The position numbers were made by a program, and so were the translations under genes. The notes under the pieces are model-generated. The model ran no database searches. It was not told where the DNA came from and saw only the letters and a program-made list of their open reading frames with translations. This document shows, in pieces, positions 30,278 through 39,383 of a stretch of DNA of 64,000 nt (its first letter is position 1; each line of letters begins with the position of its first letter). The stretch is from the NCBI RefSeq assembly GCF_000445475.1, contig NZ_AUPZ01000013.1, positions 62,001 to 126,000 of the forward strand, given 5' to 3'. This DNA comes from Sulfurimonas hongkongensis. GTDB lineage: Bacteria; Campylobacterota; Campylobacteria; Campylobacterales; Sulfurimonadaceae.

Positions 30278-30927
30278 CTTGTGCTATATATCCTCTTTCC
30301 GTTGTTTATGATTGAACCATCTTGTTGAAGCTTCACACCTTCTAATGGAATTTTTATATTTTGATTATGTGTAAAAAAGTTTTTGTTCTTGTAAAATTCT
30401 AACTCATATTTGCTAAAAACTTGCTTCCATGAAATTTTTTCTTCTATTTTTGTGAAATATTTTTTAAGAACTTCTTTTTTATCCACTTTTATATCAAGCT
30501 TTGCAAATCCATCTGGAGCCATTACTAAGTTTAATCCAAGTCCACAAATAAGAGTATTAGCTTCGAGATTTGTAATCATTCCACCAATCTTTTTATCATC
30601 TACATAGAAATCATTTGGCCATTTTATCCAAACACAAGATCCTTCCTCATAAAGTAAAGTTTTTAAAATATAAGAAAAATAGATAGATGCAGATTCAAGC
30701 TTTAGATCTTTTGGCAACTCATCAAGCTCTATAGCAAAAGATAAAAAAAGATTCCCTTTTTGTGAATTCCAAGCGTTGTTTCTACTTCCAACTCCAGCAC
30801 TCTGAGTATCACTAACTACTGCAAAAGGTGCTTTTACCTCTTTGCCTCTTATTAGCTTTTTTAAAAATTTTTGAGTTGAGTCAATCTCTTTAAGATAGAG
30901 TATCTTCACGAAAAAGTCTTTGCCCAT
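30274..30927 (-). CDS. birA: Biotin-[acetyl-CoA-carboxylase] ligase
   Basis: A 217-residue single-domain BirA without the N-terminal DNA-binding domain. It has the substrate-binding motif GVGSRNNAW, then WIKWPNDFYVDDKKIGGMI, where the catalytic Lys lies. It attaches biotin to the carboxyl-carrier protein. The start is uncertain: ATG at 30927 lies inside fmt with no ribosome site, and a GTG at 30909 is also possible. It overlaps fmt by up to 38 bases. Confidence 0.9.
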   Translation of the reverse strand: MGKDFFVKILYLKEIDSTQKFLKKLIRGKEVKAPFAVVSDTQSAGVGSRNNAWNSQKGNLFLSFAIELDELPKDLKLESASIYFSYILKTLLYEEGSCVWIKWPNDFYVDDKKIGGMITNLEANTLICGLGLNLVMAPDGFAKLDIKVDKKEVLKKYFTKIEEKISWKQVFSKYELEFYKNKNFFTHNQNIKIPLEGVKLQQDGSIINNGKRIYSTR

Positions 30928-31798
30928 TTATATAAGAGAGTATATCCATCTCTTTTTTTGAAGCAGGTTGCACCCTAAAGACTCTTATGCTGCCCTGTTT
31001 GCATCCTACTACTATACTGTCTTTTTCAATAGAGATGATACTACCCTCTTTGTTAGTAGATGTAACATCTTCAAGTGAGATATTTTTTAGCTTTAATCCG
31101 CTATCAAGGTATACACCCGGCCAAGGAGTAAATGCACGATATTTATTGTAAATCTCTTTTGCATCTACAAACTCTACTTTACCATCTTCTTTAGTTATTT
31201 TTTTACAATACGTAGCTTTTGTTTCATCTTGTTTTATAACTTTTAGTGAGTCAAAGTTTTTCAAAACATCAATAGTTAGCACTGTTGCGACTTCTGTAAG
31301 TCTATCAAACAAAGACTCAGCCATCTCATTATCTTCAACGCTTATGGTCTCTATCTTTAAGATATCTCCAGTATCAAGCCCCTCATCCATTAACATTGCA
31401 GTTACACCAGTTTTTTTATCTGCATTAAGCAGAGTTTGCTGGATTGGGCTTGCACCTCTATACGCTGGGAGTATCGAGGCGTGGAGATTGATACATGGAG
31501 CGTGTTCTAATACTTCACATGGTAAAATCTGTCCATAAGCAGCTACAACTATAAAATCACACTCAATGCTCAAAAGCTTCTCTACAACCTCTTTATCTCT
31601 TAATCTTTGTGGTTGATAGACTTCTATATTGTGTCTCTGTGCTAAAGTTTTTACAACCGGTGGAGTCATTATTTTTTTTCGCCCTACTGGTTTATCTGGC
31701 TGAGTATAAATTGCTACAACTTCCATATTAGGAGTGTCTATAATTTTGTCTAAAATAGCTTTTGCATAAAAGGGTGTACCCATAAATATTATACGCAT
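30890..31798 (-). CDS. fmt: Methionyl-tRNA formyltransferase
   Basis: A 302-residue enzyme that formylates initiator Met-tRNA. MRIIFMGTPFYAKAIL begins it, the catalytic motif is NLHASILPAYRGASPIQQ, and MDEGLDTGDIL follows. A C-terminal OB-fold domain (FTPWPGVYLDSG) is present. Its ATG overlaps the proB stop by one base. Confidence 0.95.
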   Translation of the reverse strand: MRIIFMGTPFYAKAILDKIIDTPNMEVVAIYTQPDKPVGRKKIMTPPVVKTLAQRHNIEVYQPQRLRDKEVVEKLLSIECDFIVVAAYGQILPCEVLEHAPCINLHASILPAYRGASPIQQTLLNADKKTGVTAMLMDEGLDTGDILKIETISVEDNEMAESLFDRLTEVATVLTIDVLKNFDSLKVIKQDETKATYCKKITKEDGKVEFVDAKEIYNKYRAFTPWPGVYLDSGLKLKNISLEDVTSTNKEGSIISIEKDSIVVGCKQGSIRVFRVQPASKKEMDILSYINGQRLFREDTLS

Positions 31799-32565
31799 TA
31801 CACCTCTCCTTTACTAAAGAGTGTGCCGCCTCTATGTTTGCCATCAAGCATATAACTCTTTGCATCACTAAGATCAAATCCACTAGCTAAAAACATATCA
31901 ATCCCTGATTCTAAAAGATAAGATGCAGCCTTTAGCTTTGTAACTATGCCGCCCGTTGCAAATGTTCCATGAGGAGTTGCTTCTCTGCTTAGTGCACACT
32001 CATCAATCTCTTTAACAACCTTTTGCACCTTTGCATTAGGATTTTTATGTGGATCTTCATCATAGTAGGCATCTATATCTGAGAGTATTATCAAGATATC
32101 ACTATTAGTATGTTTTGTCATGTAAGCTGACAGTTGGTCATTATCTCCAACTACAAGCTCTTGGGTAGCTGTTGCATCGTTTTCATTTACGATTGGAATA
32201 ACGTCAGACTCAAGAAGGGTATCTACTGTGTTTTTAATTTTTTTTATATCTTCATCTTTGTTTAGATTTGCAGCGGTAACTAAAACTTGCGAAGTGATGA
32301 TATTGTGTTTTTGAAACTCTTTAGCATATTTATGCATCAAAACTGGTTGCCCGATGGAAGCTAGAGCTTGTTTGTTTTTTAGAATACTACGATCAAGCTG
32401 AACTTTTGTATATCCTGCTGCAACTGCACCAGAAGAGACTAACAGAACTTCATTGTTCTCTCTCAACTCTACTAAAAACTCTACTAAAGCTATCATTCTC
32501 TTTTGTGCTATAGAGTCACCCTCTGTTAAAACAGCACTGCCAACTTTAACAACCACTCGTCTCAT
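31798..32565 (-). CDS. proB: Glutamate 5-kinase, short form
   Basis: A 255-residue amino-acid kinase for proline synthesis. KVGSAVLT near the start, VSSGAVAAGY, the nucleotide motif NENDA and GGIVTKLKAA are present. It lacks the C-terminal PUA domain of the longer E. coli type; the short form is normal here. proA is not adjacent. It lies two bases after obg. Confidence 0.93.
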   Translation of the reverse strand: MRRVVVKVGSAVLTEGDSIAQKRMIALVEFLVELRENNEVLLVSSGAVAAGYTKVQLDRSILKNKQALASIGQPVLMHKYAKEFQKHNIITSQVLVTAANLNKDEDIKKIKNTVDTLLESDVIPIVNENDATATQELVVGDNDQLSAYMTKHTNSDILIILSDIDAYYDEDPHKNPNAKVQKVVKEIDECALSREATPHGTFATGGIVTKLKAASYLLESGIDMFLASGFDLSDAKSYMLDGKHRGGTLFSKGEV

Positions 32566-32567
32566 TT

Positions 32568-33668
32568 TTAGTCTCTATCTACTTGAACAAGGTTAAATAG
32601 TGCATGTTTTAATGCTGAGATATTTTTTGAAGTAGCAGAAGATATAGGAACTATAAAGTAAGGTTTAGCTCTATCATATCCAAGTGTTTCATCTGCACTC
32701 TCTTGTATGAAGTAAGGAAGATCAGCATCAAAGTCAAACTCACTTTTTTTAGTTGGAGTCAAATCAAAAAGTTTTATAAAACCATTTACAAGATTCTCTA
32801 CATCCTCTTGTGGCACTGCGTCTTGACGAGTTAGAGCTATGGCAAATTTATTTTCACCTAGATTTTGTGAGAAAGAAGAAATCTCATCTCTTAGAGTATC
32901 TATCTGCTCTGCTAAATCTCTATAAGAAGCCAAGTCTATCATATATAAAAGTATCTTAGTTCTCTCAATGTGTCTTAGAAACTCAATTCCAAGCCCTTTA
33001 CCTTCATGAGCACCACCAATGATTCCAGGTATATCAGCCATTACAAATGACTCATAATCTCCAATATCTACCTGCCCTAGTTTTGGTGTAAGCGTTGTAA
33101 ACTCATAATTAGCTATCTCTGGTCTTGCATTTGAGAGGGTTGAGATAAGAGTTGATTTTCCAACATTTGGAAAGCCCACAAGCCCAACATCAGCTATAAG
33201 CTTAAGTTCCAGTCTTATCTCTCTAGTCTCACCTTTTTCGCCTGGTTGTGCATAAGTTGGTCTTTGATTTGTTGATGATTTAAAGTGAATATTTCCAAGT
33301 CCACCTTTACCACCTTGTAAGAACTTAACTTCTTGGCCATCAACAAGCATATCAAGAAGAACTTCACCACTCTTAGCATCTACTATCTGAGTCCCTGGAG
33401 GAACAATAATAACTTTTTTTTGACCTGCTTTTCCGCTCATTCTAGAACCCTCGCCAGGTCTTCCGCTATCAGCTTTTATATGCATCTTTTTTTGAAAGTG
33501 AGATAGTGTGTGAGTGTTGTTATCACACTTAAACCAGATATCTCCGCCTTTTCCACCATCGCCACCGTTTGGACCGCCATTTAGCACAAACTTCTCACGA
33601 CGAAAAGCGACACACCCTTGTCCACCTTTTCCTGAACTAACCTTTAACTCAACGCTATCTGTGAACAT
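32568..33668 (-). CDS. obg: Obg GTPase (CgtA)
   Basis: A 366-residue GTPase of large-subunit assembly. The glycine-rich Obg fold leads (SGKGGQGCVAFRREKF, GGDGGKGGD). The G domain follows with GFPNVGKST, DIPGIIGGAHEGKGLG and TRQD. It is downstream of rpmA in the usual rplU-rpmA-obg order, separated from rpmA by a terminator-like hairpin and a repeat element. Confidence 0.96.
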   Translation of the reverse strand: MFTDSVELKVSSGKGGQGCVAFRREKFVLNGGPNGGDGGKGGDIWFKCDNNTHTLSHFQKKMHIKADSGRPGEGSRMSGKAGQKKVIIVPPGTQIVDAKSGEVLLDMLVDGQEVKFLQGGKGGLGNIHFKSSTNQRPTYAQPGEKGETREIRLELKLIADVGLVGFPNVGKSTLISTLSNARPEIANYEFTTLTPKLGQVDIGDYESFVMADIPGIIGGAHEGKGLGIEFLRHIERTKILLYMIDLASYRDLAEQIDTLRDEISSFSQNLGENKFAIALTRQDAVPQEDVENLVNGFIKLFDLTPTKKSEFDFDADLPYFIQESADETLGYDRAKPYFIVPISSATSKNISALKHALFNLVQVDRD

Positions 33669-33697
33669 TGTCTTTCCTTGTATATATACTATAATCA

Positions 33698-33747
33698 GGA
33701 AGTGGGACTTTAGTCCCGCTAATAGGCGAGGCTAAAGCCTCACTTCC
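33698..33747. repeat. Cloverleaf-like palindromic element upstream of obg
   Basis: Outer arms GGAAGTG (33698-33704) and CACTTCC (33741-33747) enclose two perfect mini-hairpins: GGGACTTTAGTCCC (33704-33717) and GAGGCTAAAGCCTC (33728-33741). The whole can fold as a three-way junction. A decayed relative lies at 48672-48715. It resembles REP-type intergenic elements. Confidence 0.75.
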
Positions 33748-33854
33748 GAATTTTATTAAAAAACTTAAAAATTTACTGTTGACAATTAAAAAGCAAATTG
33801 TTAAATTTTAAATTCTCAAAAAAAGTGAGAATAAAATGAGTTTGAGGTAGAAAG

Positions 33855-33878
33855 ATATTTGAGCCAAGGCTCAAATAT
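33855..33878 (-). terminator. Strong hairpin after rpmA
   Basis: ATATTTGAGCC pairs with GGCTCAAATAT across two A residues: an 11-bp stem that starts nine bases beyond the rpmA stop codon. The T tract after it on the minus strand is short (ATCTTTCT), so it may be a weak terminator or a 3'-end stabiliser. Confidence 0.55.
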
Positions 33879-33886
33879 TTGTGGAA

Positions 33887-34144
33887 TTATGCAGCAGTTA
33901 CTATTGAAACTTGTTGACGCTTTTTGTCTTTTCTATGAAAAGTCACAACACCATCAACTAGTGCAAATATAGTATGATCTTTTCCCATACCAACATTTTT
34001 TCCAGGATGAACTTTAGTTCCTCTTTGGCGAACAATGATGTTTCCAGCTACTACAGCCTCTCCACCATATTTTTTAACGCCAAGTCTTCTACCGGCTGAG
34101 TCACGATTATTCTGTGTACTACCCTGACCTTTTTTGTGTGCCAT
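33887..34144 (-). CDS. rpmA: 50S ribosomal protein L27
   Basis: An 85-residue protein: [28 protein letters not shown] region with KKGQGST and SAGRRLGVK recognised, then [17 protein letters not shown]. It is a peptidyl-transferase-region protein. A GGAG site lies at normal spacing. It follows rplU after a 180-base gap that carries palindromes. Confidence 0.97.
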   Translation of the reverse strand: MAHKKGQGSTQNNRDSAGRRLGVKKYGGEAVVAGNIIVRQRGTKVHPGKNVGMGKDHTIFALVDGVVTFHRKDKKRQQVSIVTAA

Positions 34145-34201
34145 TTTATCTCCTTAAATTTAGTTCCTAAATTCAAGGAACCATTATATATATTTTATTA
34201 C

Positions 34202-34302
34202 GCATAAGGAACAAAGTCCCTTATGCTACGCTAATACCCCAAGGGTACTCCGTTGTGCGCGCTAAGTTTTCTTCAGCAGAAGGCTCAAGCAACTAGTTGC
34301 TT
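34202..34302. repeat. Cluster of small palindromes between rplU and rpmA
   Basis: Three perfect inverted repeats lie in a row. GCATAAGG/CCTTATGC is at 34202-34226, TACCC/GGGTA at 34235-34247, and the 16-base palindrome AAGCAACTAGTTGCTT at 34287-34302. GTTTTCT and AGAAAAC flank the last one. No gene is seen. It looks like another member of the modular hairpin arrays of this window. Confidence 0.6.
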
Positions 34303-34325
34303 AATAACTTTAGAAAACAACTAAA

Positions 34326-34634
34326 CTATGCAGCTATTTTCGTGATACGAACACGAGTGAAATCTCTTCTGAAACCTCTTTTAACTTTAGAGTCTTTACG
34401 ACGACGCTTTTTAAAAGTGATAACTTTTTTATCACGACCTTCATTAATTACTTCAGCAGTAACCATAGCACCATCTACAAATGGAGCTCCCATTTTAAGT
34501 TCTCCTGCATTTACAGCTAGAACTTCATTAATCTCGATAGTAGCTTTTGGCTCAAGAGACATCTTATCAAATAGTAAAATATCACCCTCTTGAACTTTAT
34601 ACTGCTTACCACCGTTTTTGATAATTGCGTACAT
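34326..34634 (-). CDS. rplU: 50S ribosomal protein L21
   Basis: A 102-residue protein starting [18 protein letters not shown], with [18 protein letters not shown] and a C-terminal RVRITKI. The ATG at 34634 follows AAGGA by seven bases; an in-frame TTG two codons earlier is too close to that site. Confidence 0.96.
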   Translation of the reverse strand: MYAIIKNGGKQYKVQEGDILLFDKMSLEPKATIEINEVLAVNAGELKMGAPFVDGAMVTAEVINEGRDKKVITFKKRRRKDSKVKRGFRRDFTRVRITKIAA

Positions 34635-34635
34635 G

Positions 34636-34673
34636 TACAATTCCTTGAATCTTTATAAAAGTTCGGAATTGTA
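34636..34673 (-). promoter_or_regulatory. Inverted repeat covering the rplU ribosome site and a possible -10 box
   Basis: TACAATTCC (34636-34644) and GGAATTGTA (34665-34673) are perfect complements. One arm covers the AAGGA site just before the rplU ATG. The other arm contains TACAAT on the minus strand, which could be the -10 box; in that case most of this arm would not be transcribed. An inner GAACTTT/AAAGATTC pairing (one bulge) extends the stem. Confidence 0.35.
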
Positions 34674-34765
34674 TCCAATCAAGCTTTAAGTTTTATTTAA
34701 CTTAGATGTAAACTAGCAAATTCCTAGCATACAACTGTACTTTTAGTATGTAATAAAAAGTGATA

Positions 34766-35785
34766 TCAACCCATCGGATACATAATTTCTTCTTGTATAA
34801 TTTTTATCTTTTGCATTACCTCATCACTTAGTTCTAAGTCTATCGCTGCAAATGAGTCATCTAGTTGCTCTGCGTTTACTGCTCCTATGATGGTAGATGC
34901 CACAAAATCAAACTGCTTTGAGTAGGCTACGGCTAGGGTTACTGGGCTTATATCTAAACTCTTTGCTATCTCCATATACTTAGCTGTAGACGCTAGAGTT
35001 TTCTCATTTACAAACCTTGCGCCTTGTGCTTTTTTTCTAAGGTCACTACTTTTGAGATACTCACTAAACCTTGCATCTGATGGGTAAAATGCTCCATTAT
35101 ACTTGCCACTTAAAACCCCACCAGCTATAGGCGAATATGGTAGAAGTGAGATTTGCTCTTTTTTACAAACTAAAGAGAGCTCATCTAAAAATCGTGGATT
35201 GTTCAAAGAAAAGTTGTTTTGAATAGACTCAAATCTTGAGATGCCAAGTCTCTTTGAAGTCTCATTTGCTTTTGTTAGTCCATAAGCACTATCGTTTGAT
35301 GTTCCTAAGTATCTAACCTTACCCTCTTTTACAAGCTCATCAAAAGCTAGGAGTGACTCTTCGATGGGAACTATAGTATCTGGCCAATGCATCTGGTAAA
35401 GGTCTATGTAGTCCGTTTGAAGTCTCTTGAGACTCTCCTCAACTGCTTTTTTGATATGAAACTTATCTATGGCAGTAAAACCATGACGAACGGGAGGAAC
35501 AAACCAACCATTTGCAGCACCAGCTATCTTAGATGCCAAGATGATGCTATCTCTTTGTTTACTCTTTAACCACTTACCGACAATAGTCTCAGTAGCTCCA
35601 ATATACTTCTCATCTGGTGGAACTGGGTAAAGTTCCGCAGTATCAAAAAAGTTTATACCACGCTCGTACGCTTTATCCATTATCTTAAATGACTCTTGCT
35701 CATCACTCCAACTACCAAATCCCATAGTCCCTAAACATATAGGCGTAACTCTAAGCCCTGTTTTTCCGATGTATCTATATTTCAT
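34766..35785 (-). CDS. Aldo/keto reductase
   Basis: A 339-residue NADPH-dependent reductase-type protein. The family's catalytic tetrad is visible: Asp and Tyr in NFFDTAELYPVPP, Lys in IILASKIAG, His in YQMHWPDTIVP. It resembles the Tas/YajO-like group. AAAGGTG lies five bases before the ATG. It is not coupled to a complete upstream gene; a 3' coding remnant and hairpins lie there. Confidence 0.9.
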   Translation of the reverse strand: MKYRYIGKTGLRVTPICLGTMGFGSWSDEQESFKIMDKAYERGINFFDTAELYPVPPDEKYIGATETIVGKWLKSKQRDSIILASKIAGAANGWFVPPVRHGFTAIDKFHIKKAVEESLKRLQTDYIDLYQMHWPDTIVPIEESLLAFDELVKEGKVRYLGTSNDSAYGLTKANETSKRLGISRFESIQNNFSLNNPRFLDELSLVCKKEQISLLPYSPIAGGVLSGKYNGAFYPSDARFSEYLKSSDLRKKAQGARFVNEKTLASTAKYMEIAKSLDISPVTLAVAYSKQFDFVASTIIGAVNAEQLDDSFAAIDLELSDEVMQKIKIIQEEIMYPMG

Positions 35786-35806
35786 TTATGCACCTTTAAA
35801 AAATTA

Positions 35807-35917
35807 TTACTTTGACTCTACCATCTTAAGATACAACTCTTCAACCCCCTCTCTTGCCCAAGGAGTTTTTATAAGTCTCTTTTAATAGAAACTTCCCTAT
35901 CTTTAGGGACGTTTTTC
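35807..35917 (-). pseudogene. Possible 3' remnant of a coding region upstream of the reductase
   Basis: A minus-strand frame of 36 codons between stops has no start codon and ends in a protein-like tail (KTPWAREGVEELYLKMVESK). Its upstream part is made of the hairpin array. It may be the end of a gene broken by that repeat, or chance. I do not recognise the family. Confidence 0.25.
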
Positions 35918-35926
35918 TAGGAACGC
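35873..35926. repeat. Three consecutive mini-hairpins
   Basis: AAGTCTCT (35873-35880) pairs with AGAAACTT (35888-35895) with one mismatch. CCCTA/TAGGG (35896-35909) is perfect, and CGTT/AACG (35911-35926) encloses eight bases. The array resembles the three-hairpin unit at 42113. Confidence 0.5.
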
Positions 35927-35993
35927 TAACTCATGGCATTCACTTCCGAGAGAAATTTTTCATAATCTCTTAGCTATAGCATAAATGTCACAC

Positions 35994-36665
35994 CTACACA
36001 AACTCCAAAGCTCTCTGGTCGAACTGATATGTTTTGTGGGCTATTTTTGTTAGGATTTTTTTGCTTGCCAAATCTTTAAATAATTTTATAAGAGTTGGTT
36101 TTGAGATGTTTACCTCCTGCATGATGTCCCCATATGACGCTATGAGTTGATCTTTTTCATCTAAACTCTCTACTATAAACCTTATAACATCAACTTGTTT
36201 TGAGTCTGTGATGGCTGAGATGGTTCTGATGATATTTGAATTTTTTTGTATCTCTTTTTCTTGCATAAGTGGAAGTACTATATCATGCAGAGAATTTAGT
36301 AACTCTTTTAAATTTATGGGCTTTACTATATAGTTTTCTACCTTTAGTTTTATGGCGTCTAGTAGATACTTTGTATCTGTATGAGCAGTTGTAAGAATCG
36401 TCGGTATGTGGATATTATGTACCTCTTTTAACTCTCTTAAAAAGTCGATGCCATTTTCATTTTCTAGCAAAATATCTGAAACTATCACATCAACTCTGTG
36501 CCCCTTTATAACTTCAAATGCCTCTTTTGAGGTCTTTATGGCAAAGATATTGTTTACAAAATCTCCAAGCATATCTTTAGTCTGATGTAAAAGTGAGTCA
36601 TCATCTTCTAAATAAAGTATGTTGTATCTATTTAGTATATTTAAATTTCTAGTTACCATTTTCAT
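35994..36665 (-). CDS. Response regulator with winged-helix-like output domain
   Basis: A 223-residue protein. The receiver domain has the acidic pocket EDDD (20-23), phosphoacceptor D64 in VDVIVSDILLEN, TT in ILTTAHTD and Lys in NYIVKPIN. The C-terminal 75 residues contain a helix-turn-helix pattern (YGDIMQEVNISKPTLIKLFKDLASKKIL) resembling MarR or replication-initiator folds, not the usual OmpR type. It overlaps the kinase gene by 17 bases, so the two are a cognate pair. Targets are unknown; the divergent formate dehydrogenase operon is a candidate. Confidence 0.85.
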   Translation of the reverse strand: MKMVTRNLNILNRYNILYLEDDDSLLHQTKDMLGDFVNNIFAIKTSKEAFEVIKGHRVDVIVSDILLENENGIDFLRELKEVHNIHIPTILTTAHTDTKYLLDAIKLKVENYIVKPINLKELLNSLHDIVLPLMQEKEIQKNSNIIRTISAITDSKQVDVIRFIVESLDEKDQLIASYGDIMQEVNISKPTLIKLFKDLASKKILTKIAHKTYQFDQRALEFV

Positions 36666-38238
36666 CCTTTAGTGGTATGCTTATGCTAAAGAGCGTACAC
36701 TTTTGAAACTCTTCATCTTGTATTTTATAGTAAACATTCTTACACTCGATTTTACCGTTCATATGTTTTTGCACAATCTGCTGGGACATATATAGCCCGA
36801 TGCCAGTTCCGCTACTTTTGTACTTTGTAGTATAGTAAGGCTCAAAGATGTGTTGTAGAACCTCTTCATCTATGCCACCACCATTATCTACTATATTTAC
36901 TCTTATGTTATTTTTTGACTTTTTAACCACTACTTCTATGAGCCTTCTATACTCTTTGTCCTTTAGTGCATCTATCGCGTTTGAGATGATGTTTAAAAAG
37001 ACATGAGAGAGCTCATTATAAAAACCATAAATCTCTTCATCAGCTTTTATATTTAAGACAAATTCTATCTTCTCTTTTTCTAACATATACCTAGACAAAA
37101 GGAATGAGTGCTCAATACATTTTTTTATATAAAACCGCTCTTTAGCTCTACTAGGTTTAAAGAAATTTTGAAAATCCTCAAGTGTTTTTGACATGTTTTC
37201 GCCTAAAAGAGTTGCATCTTCAACTTTTTGTTTTAAGACTTCTGGAGTCAATTTTCCTAGCTCCATCTTTGTCTCAAAGCCCTGCACTATCATCATAAGT
37301 GAGGATAGTGGCTGTCTCCACTGATGGGCGATGTTTGCTATCATTTCACCAAGAGATGCAAGTCTTGCTTGTTGAAACATTATAAGATCTTTTTTCCTTG
37401 AGTTTGCCACCTCAAAAGTTATACGTTTCTCTAAAGATTCATTTAGTTTTAGTAGCTCTTTAGTTTTTTCATTTACCGCATCTTCAAGCCTAAAATGAAG
37501 CTTTCTAAAGTGCATGATTATCATAATTGAGAGAACCATTGAAAAAACAAAGACAAAAACTATAAAGATGTTTAGTATCATCGAGAGAGTATTAAAGATA
37601 TTTTGAGTGTCACCCTTTTCACGGATGGCCATATTTAGGTCATAGTTCGTTAGGTTTGTAAGGTAGATGGAGATCGCATCTACTTCAAAGTTTACTTTTT
37701 GTATAAGAGTCTCTATCTTTTGGCTTTGTGAGCCTTTTAACTCAACTAAAACCTCACTAACTAAACTATCTACTCTTTTGATTTTTTCATTTATATTTGA
37801 GATGATACTTCTTTGTAAAACTTTATTTTGGTTTTGGTTTCCGATACTAAAGAGCTTTTTTATAGCCTTTGTAATAAAAGAAGCCTCATACTCATCTGAA
37901 AATCTTACCTCTAAGTACTTTGCCCAGTTATCTCTAATGATTTGTTCGCCTAAAGTTATAACATCATAGGAGTATTTCAGATCTATATTTTTGTTATAAA
38001 CATCACGTATAGTCTCTTGAATATTTATGAGATAGGCATCTTTTATAGCTTCAAGTTTTAAGATAGGCTTTGTTCTTTTTTCAAACAAAACATCAAAATC
38101 ATTTTTTATAGTATAGATGGAGATTTGTGAGAGAGCTATGATGGACATCATTCCGCCAATGATAACAAACATCAAGATAGATGTTTTGTATGAAAATGAA
38201 GTTTTCTCTATTGATGAGAATAATTTTTTAATCTTCAT
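36649..38238 (-). CDS. Membrane sensor histidine kinase
   Basis: A 529-residue kinase. Two membrane segments (about 19-40 and 218-243) frame a periplasmic helical domain. A coiled coil follows, then the phosphoacceptor H305 in IANIAHQWRQPL, N-box NIISNAIDAL, and G-boxes DNGGGIDEEV and SSGTGIGLYMSQ. The IAHQWRQPL form is typical of kinases in this phylum. It overlaps the binding-protein gene upstream by 11 bases and the regulator gene downstream by 17, forming a three-gene signalling operon. Confidence 0.92.
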   Translation of the reverse strand: MKIKKLFSSIEKTSFSYKTSILMFVIIGGMMSIIALSQISIYTIKNDFDVLFEKRTKPILKLEAIKDAYLINIQETIRDVYNKNIDLKYSYDVITLGEQIIRDNWAKYLEVRFSDEYEASFITKAIKKLFSIGNQNQNKVLQRSIISNINEKIKRVDSLVSEVLVELKGSQSQKIETLIQKVNFEVDAISIYLTNLTNYDLNMAIREKGDTQNIFNTLSMILNIFIVFVFVFSMVLSIMIIMHFRKLHFRLEDAVNEKTKELLKLNESLEKRITFEVANSRKKDLIMFQQARLASLGEMIANIAHQWRQPLSSLMMIVQGFETKMELGKLTPEVLKQKVEDATLLGENMSKTLEDFQNFFKPSRAKERFYIKKCIEHSFLLSRYMLEKEKIEFVLNIKADEEIYGFYNELSHVFLNIISNAIDALKDKEYRRLIEVVVKKSKNNIRVNIVDNGGGIDEEVLQHIFEPYYTTKYKSSGTGIGLYMSQQIVQKHMNGKIECKNVYYKIQDEEFQKCTLFSISIPLKDENGN

Positions 38239-39370
38239 TGTTTACTTCTATAAAGCTTGAGTCTTTGTACTCGTAAAGATAGACTTTGTTGTGGAGTTGC
38301 GTGTTTTTAAAGTCAATCTCTAAACCGCCTAAAGAATCACTTTTAAGATCTTTTATCTCTTTTAAAAACTTCTCTCTTGTTATAACCCCTTCTATATTTT
38401 GTAGAGCTACCACCACTGTTTTTGCAGCAAGAAATGACTCTAGAGATACAAAGCCAAGAGCTTGATTTGGATAATATTTTTGCATCAGCTTTTGATACTC
38501 TAAAACAACACTTAGCTTAGAGCTTTTGTAGTTTGGTACAACTTCACTAAAGAGTAGGTTTGTAGTGCTTTTATCCAGCTCTTTTACCATCTCATCTGCA
38601 TCTCCAAAAGAGATATTGCAAAAGTAAGTATCTTTAAATATCGCATCCTTCTTAGCAGTTTTTATAAAAAGAGCATTGGCTCTATAGGCTCCAACCATTA
38701 GTATTGCCTCAGGTTGAACACTCCTTATCTCATAGAGTGCATGTTTTATGGAGAGGGTATTTCTTTTGTAAGTCCCCTCGCCTGCTAGTTTTAAGCCCCT
38801 CTTATTCAAAGACTCAAGGAGCGATACAAAACCCTCCTCACCATAATCATCATTTTGATAAAAAACTGCAAATCTTTTTACACCTTTTTTTTCATAAAGA
38901 TACTTCACTATAGCGTCTATCTCTTGGGCGTAAGAGCTTCTAAAGTTTACAAAGTGTTTATTTCTTTTCTCTCTTAAAAACTCAGCTCCACTAAATGGAG
39001 CAATAAGAGGAATCTTTTCTTCCTGAAGTATAGGTAAGATTTTTTTAACCGTTGGAGTTCCAACAAAACCAAAAAAGACAAATATTTTTTCATCTATAAG
39101 CTTTTTTATATTTTCAATGGTTAGCTCTGGCTCATATTTATCATCATAAACAACAAGAGATATTTTTTTATTTTTTAGAAGATTGTTATCATTTACATGA
39201 GAAAAATAAGCATCTGCTCCACTATAAACTGCACTGCCCCACGCTTTCATAATCCCTGTACTAGGAACAGAGATGCCAAGTTTTAAGTTCTCTTGCTCAA
39301 ATTTCTCATCTCTTAGTGAAAAATATAAAAAAATCAAAACACCAAATAAAGCTAGAAAATACTTTATCAC
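38228..39370 (-). CDS. Periplasmic amino-acid-type solute-binding protein, likely sensor partner
   Basis: A 380-residue type I periplasmic binding protein of the LivK class, with an N-terminal membrane anchor or signal (IKYFLALFGVLIFLYFSL) and two alpha/beta lobes (KLGISVPSTG, IFVFFGFVGTPTVKKI, FAVFYQNDDYGEEGF). No permease or ATPase genes are near. It overlaps the kinase gene, so it probably presents a ligand to that kinase, as TorT does to TorS. The start is GTG at 39370, seven bases after AAGG. The ligand is unknown. Confidence 0.85.
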   Translation of the reverse strand: MIKYFLALFGVLIFLYFSLRDEKFEQENLKLGISVPSTGIMKAWGSAVYSGADAYFSHVNDNNLLKNKKISLVVYDDKYEPELTIENIKKLIDEKIFVFFGFVGTPTVKKILPILQEEKIPLIAPFSGAEFLREKRNKHFVNFRSSYAQEIDAIVKYLYEKKGVKRFAVFYQNDDYGEEGFVSLLESLNKRGLKLAGEGTYKRNTLSIKHALYEIRSVQPEAILMVGAYRANALFIKTAKKDAIFKDTYFCNISFGDADEMVKELDKSTTNLLFSEVVPNYKSSKLSVVLEYQKLMQKYYPNQALGFVSLESFLAAKTVVVALQNIEGVITREKFLKEIKDLKSDSLGGLEIDFKNTQLHNKVYLYEYKDSSFIEVNNED

Positions 39371-39383
39371 TCATAAGCCTTTT

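Noticed and set aside
31798-32565. proB truncated by loss of its C-terminal domain
   Set aside because: The short form without the PUA domain is a normal variant, and the stop joins directly to the fmt start.
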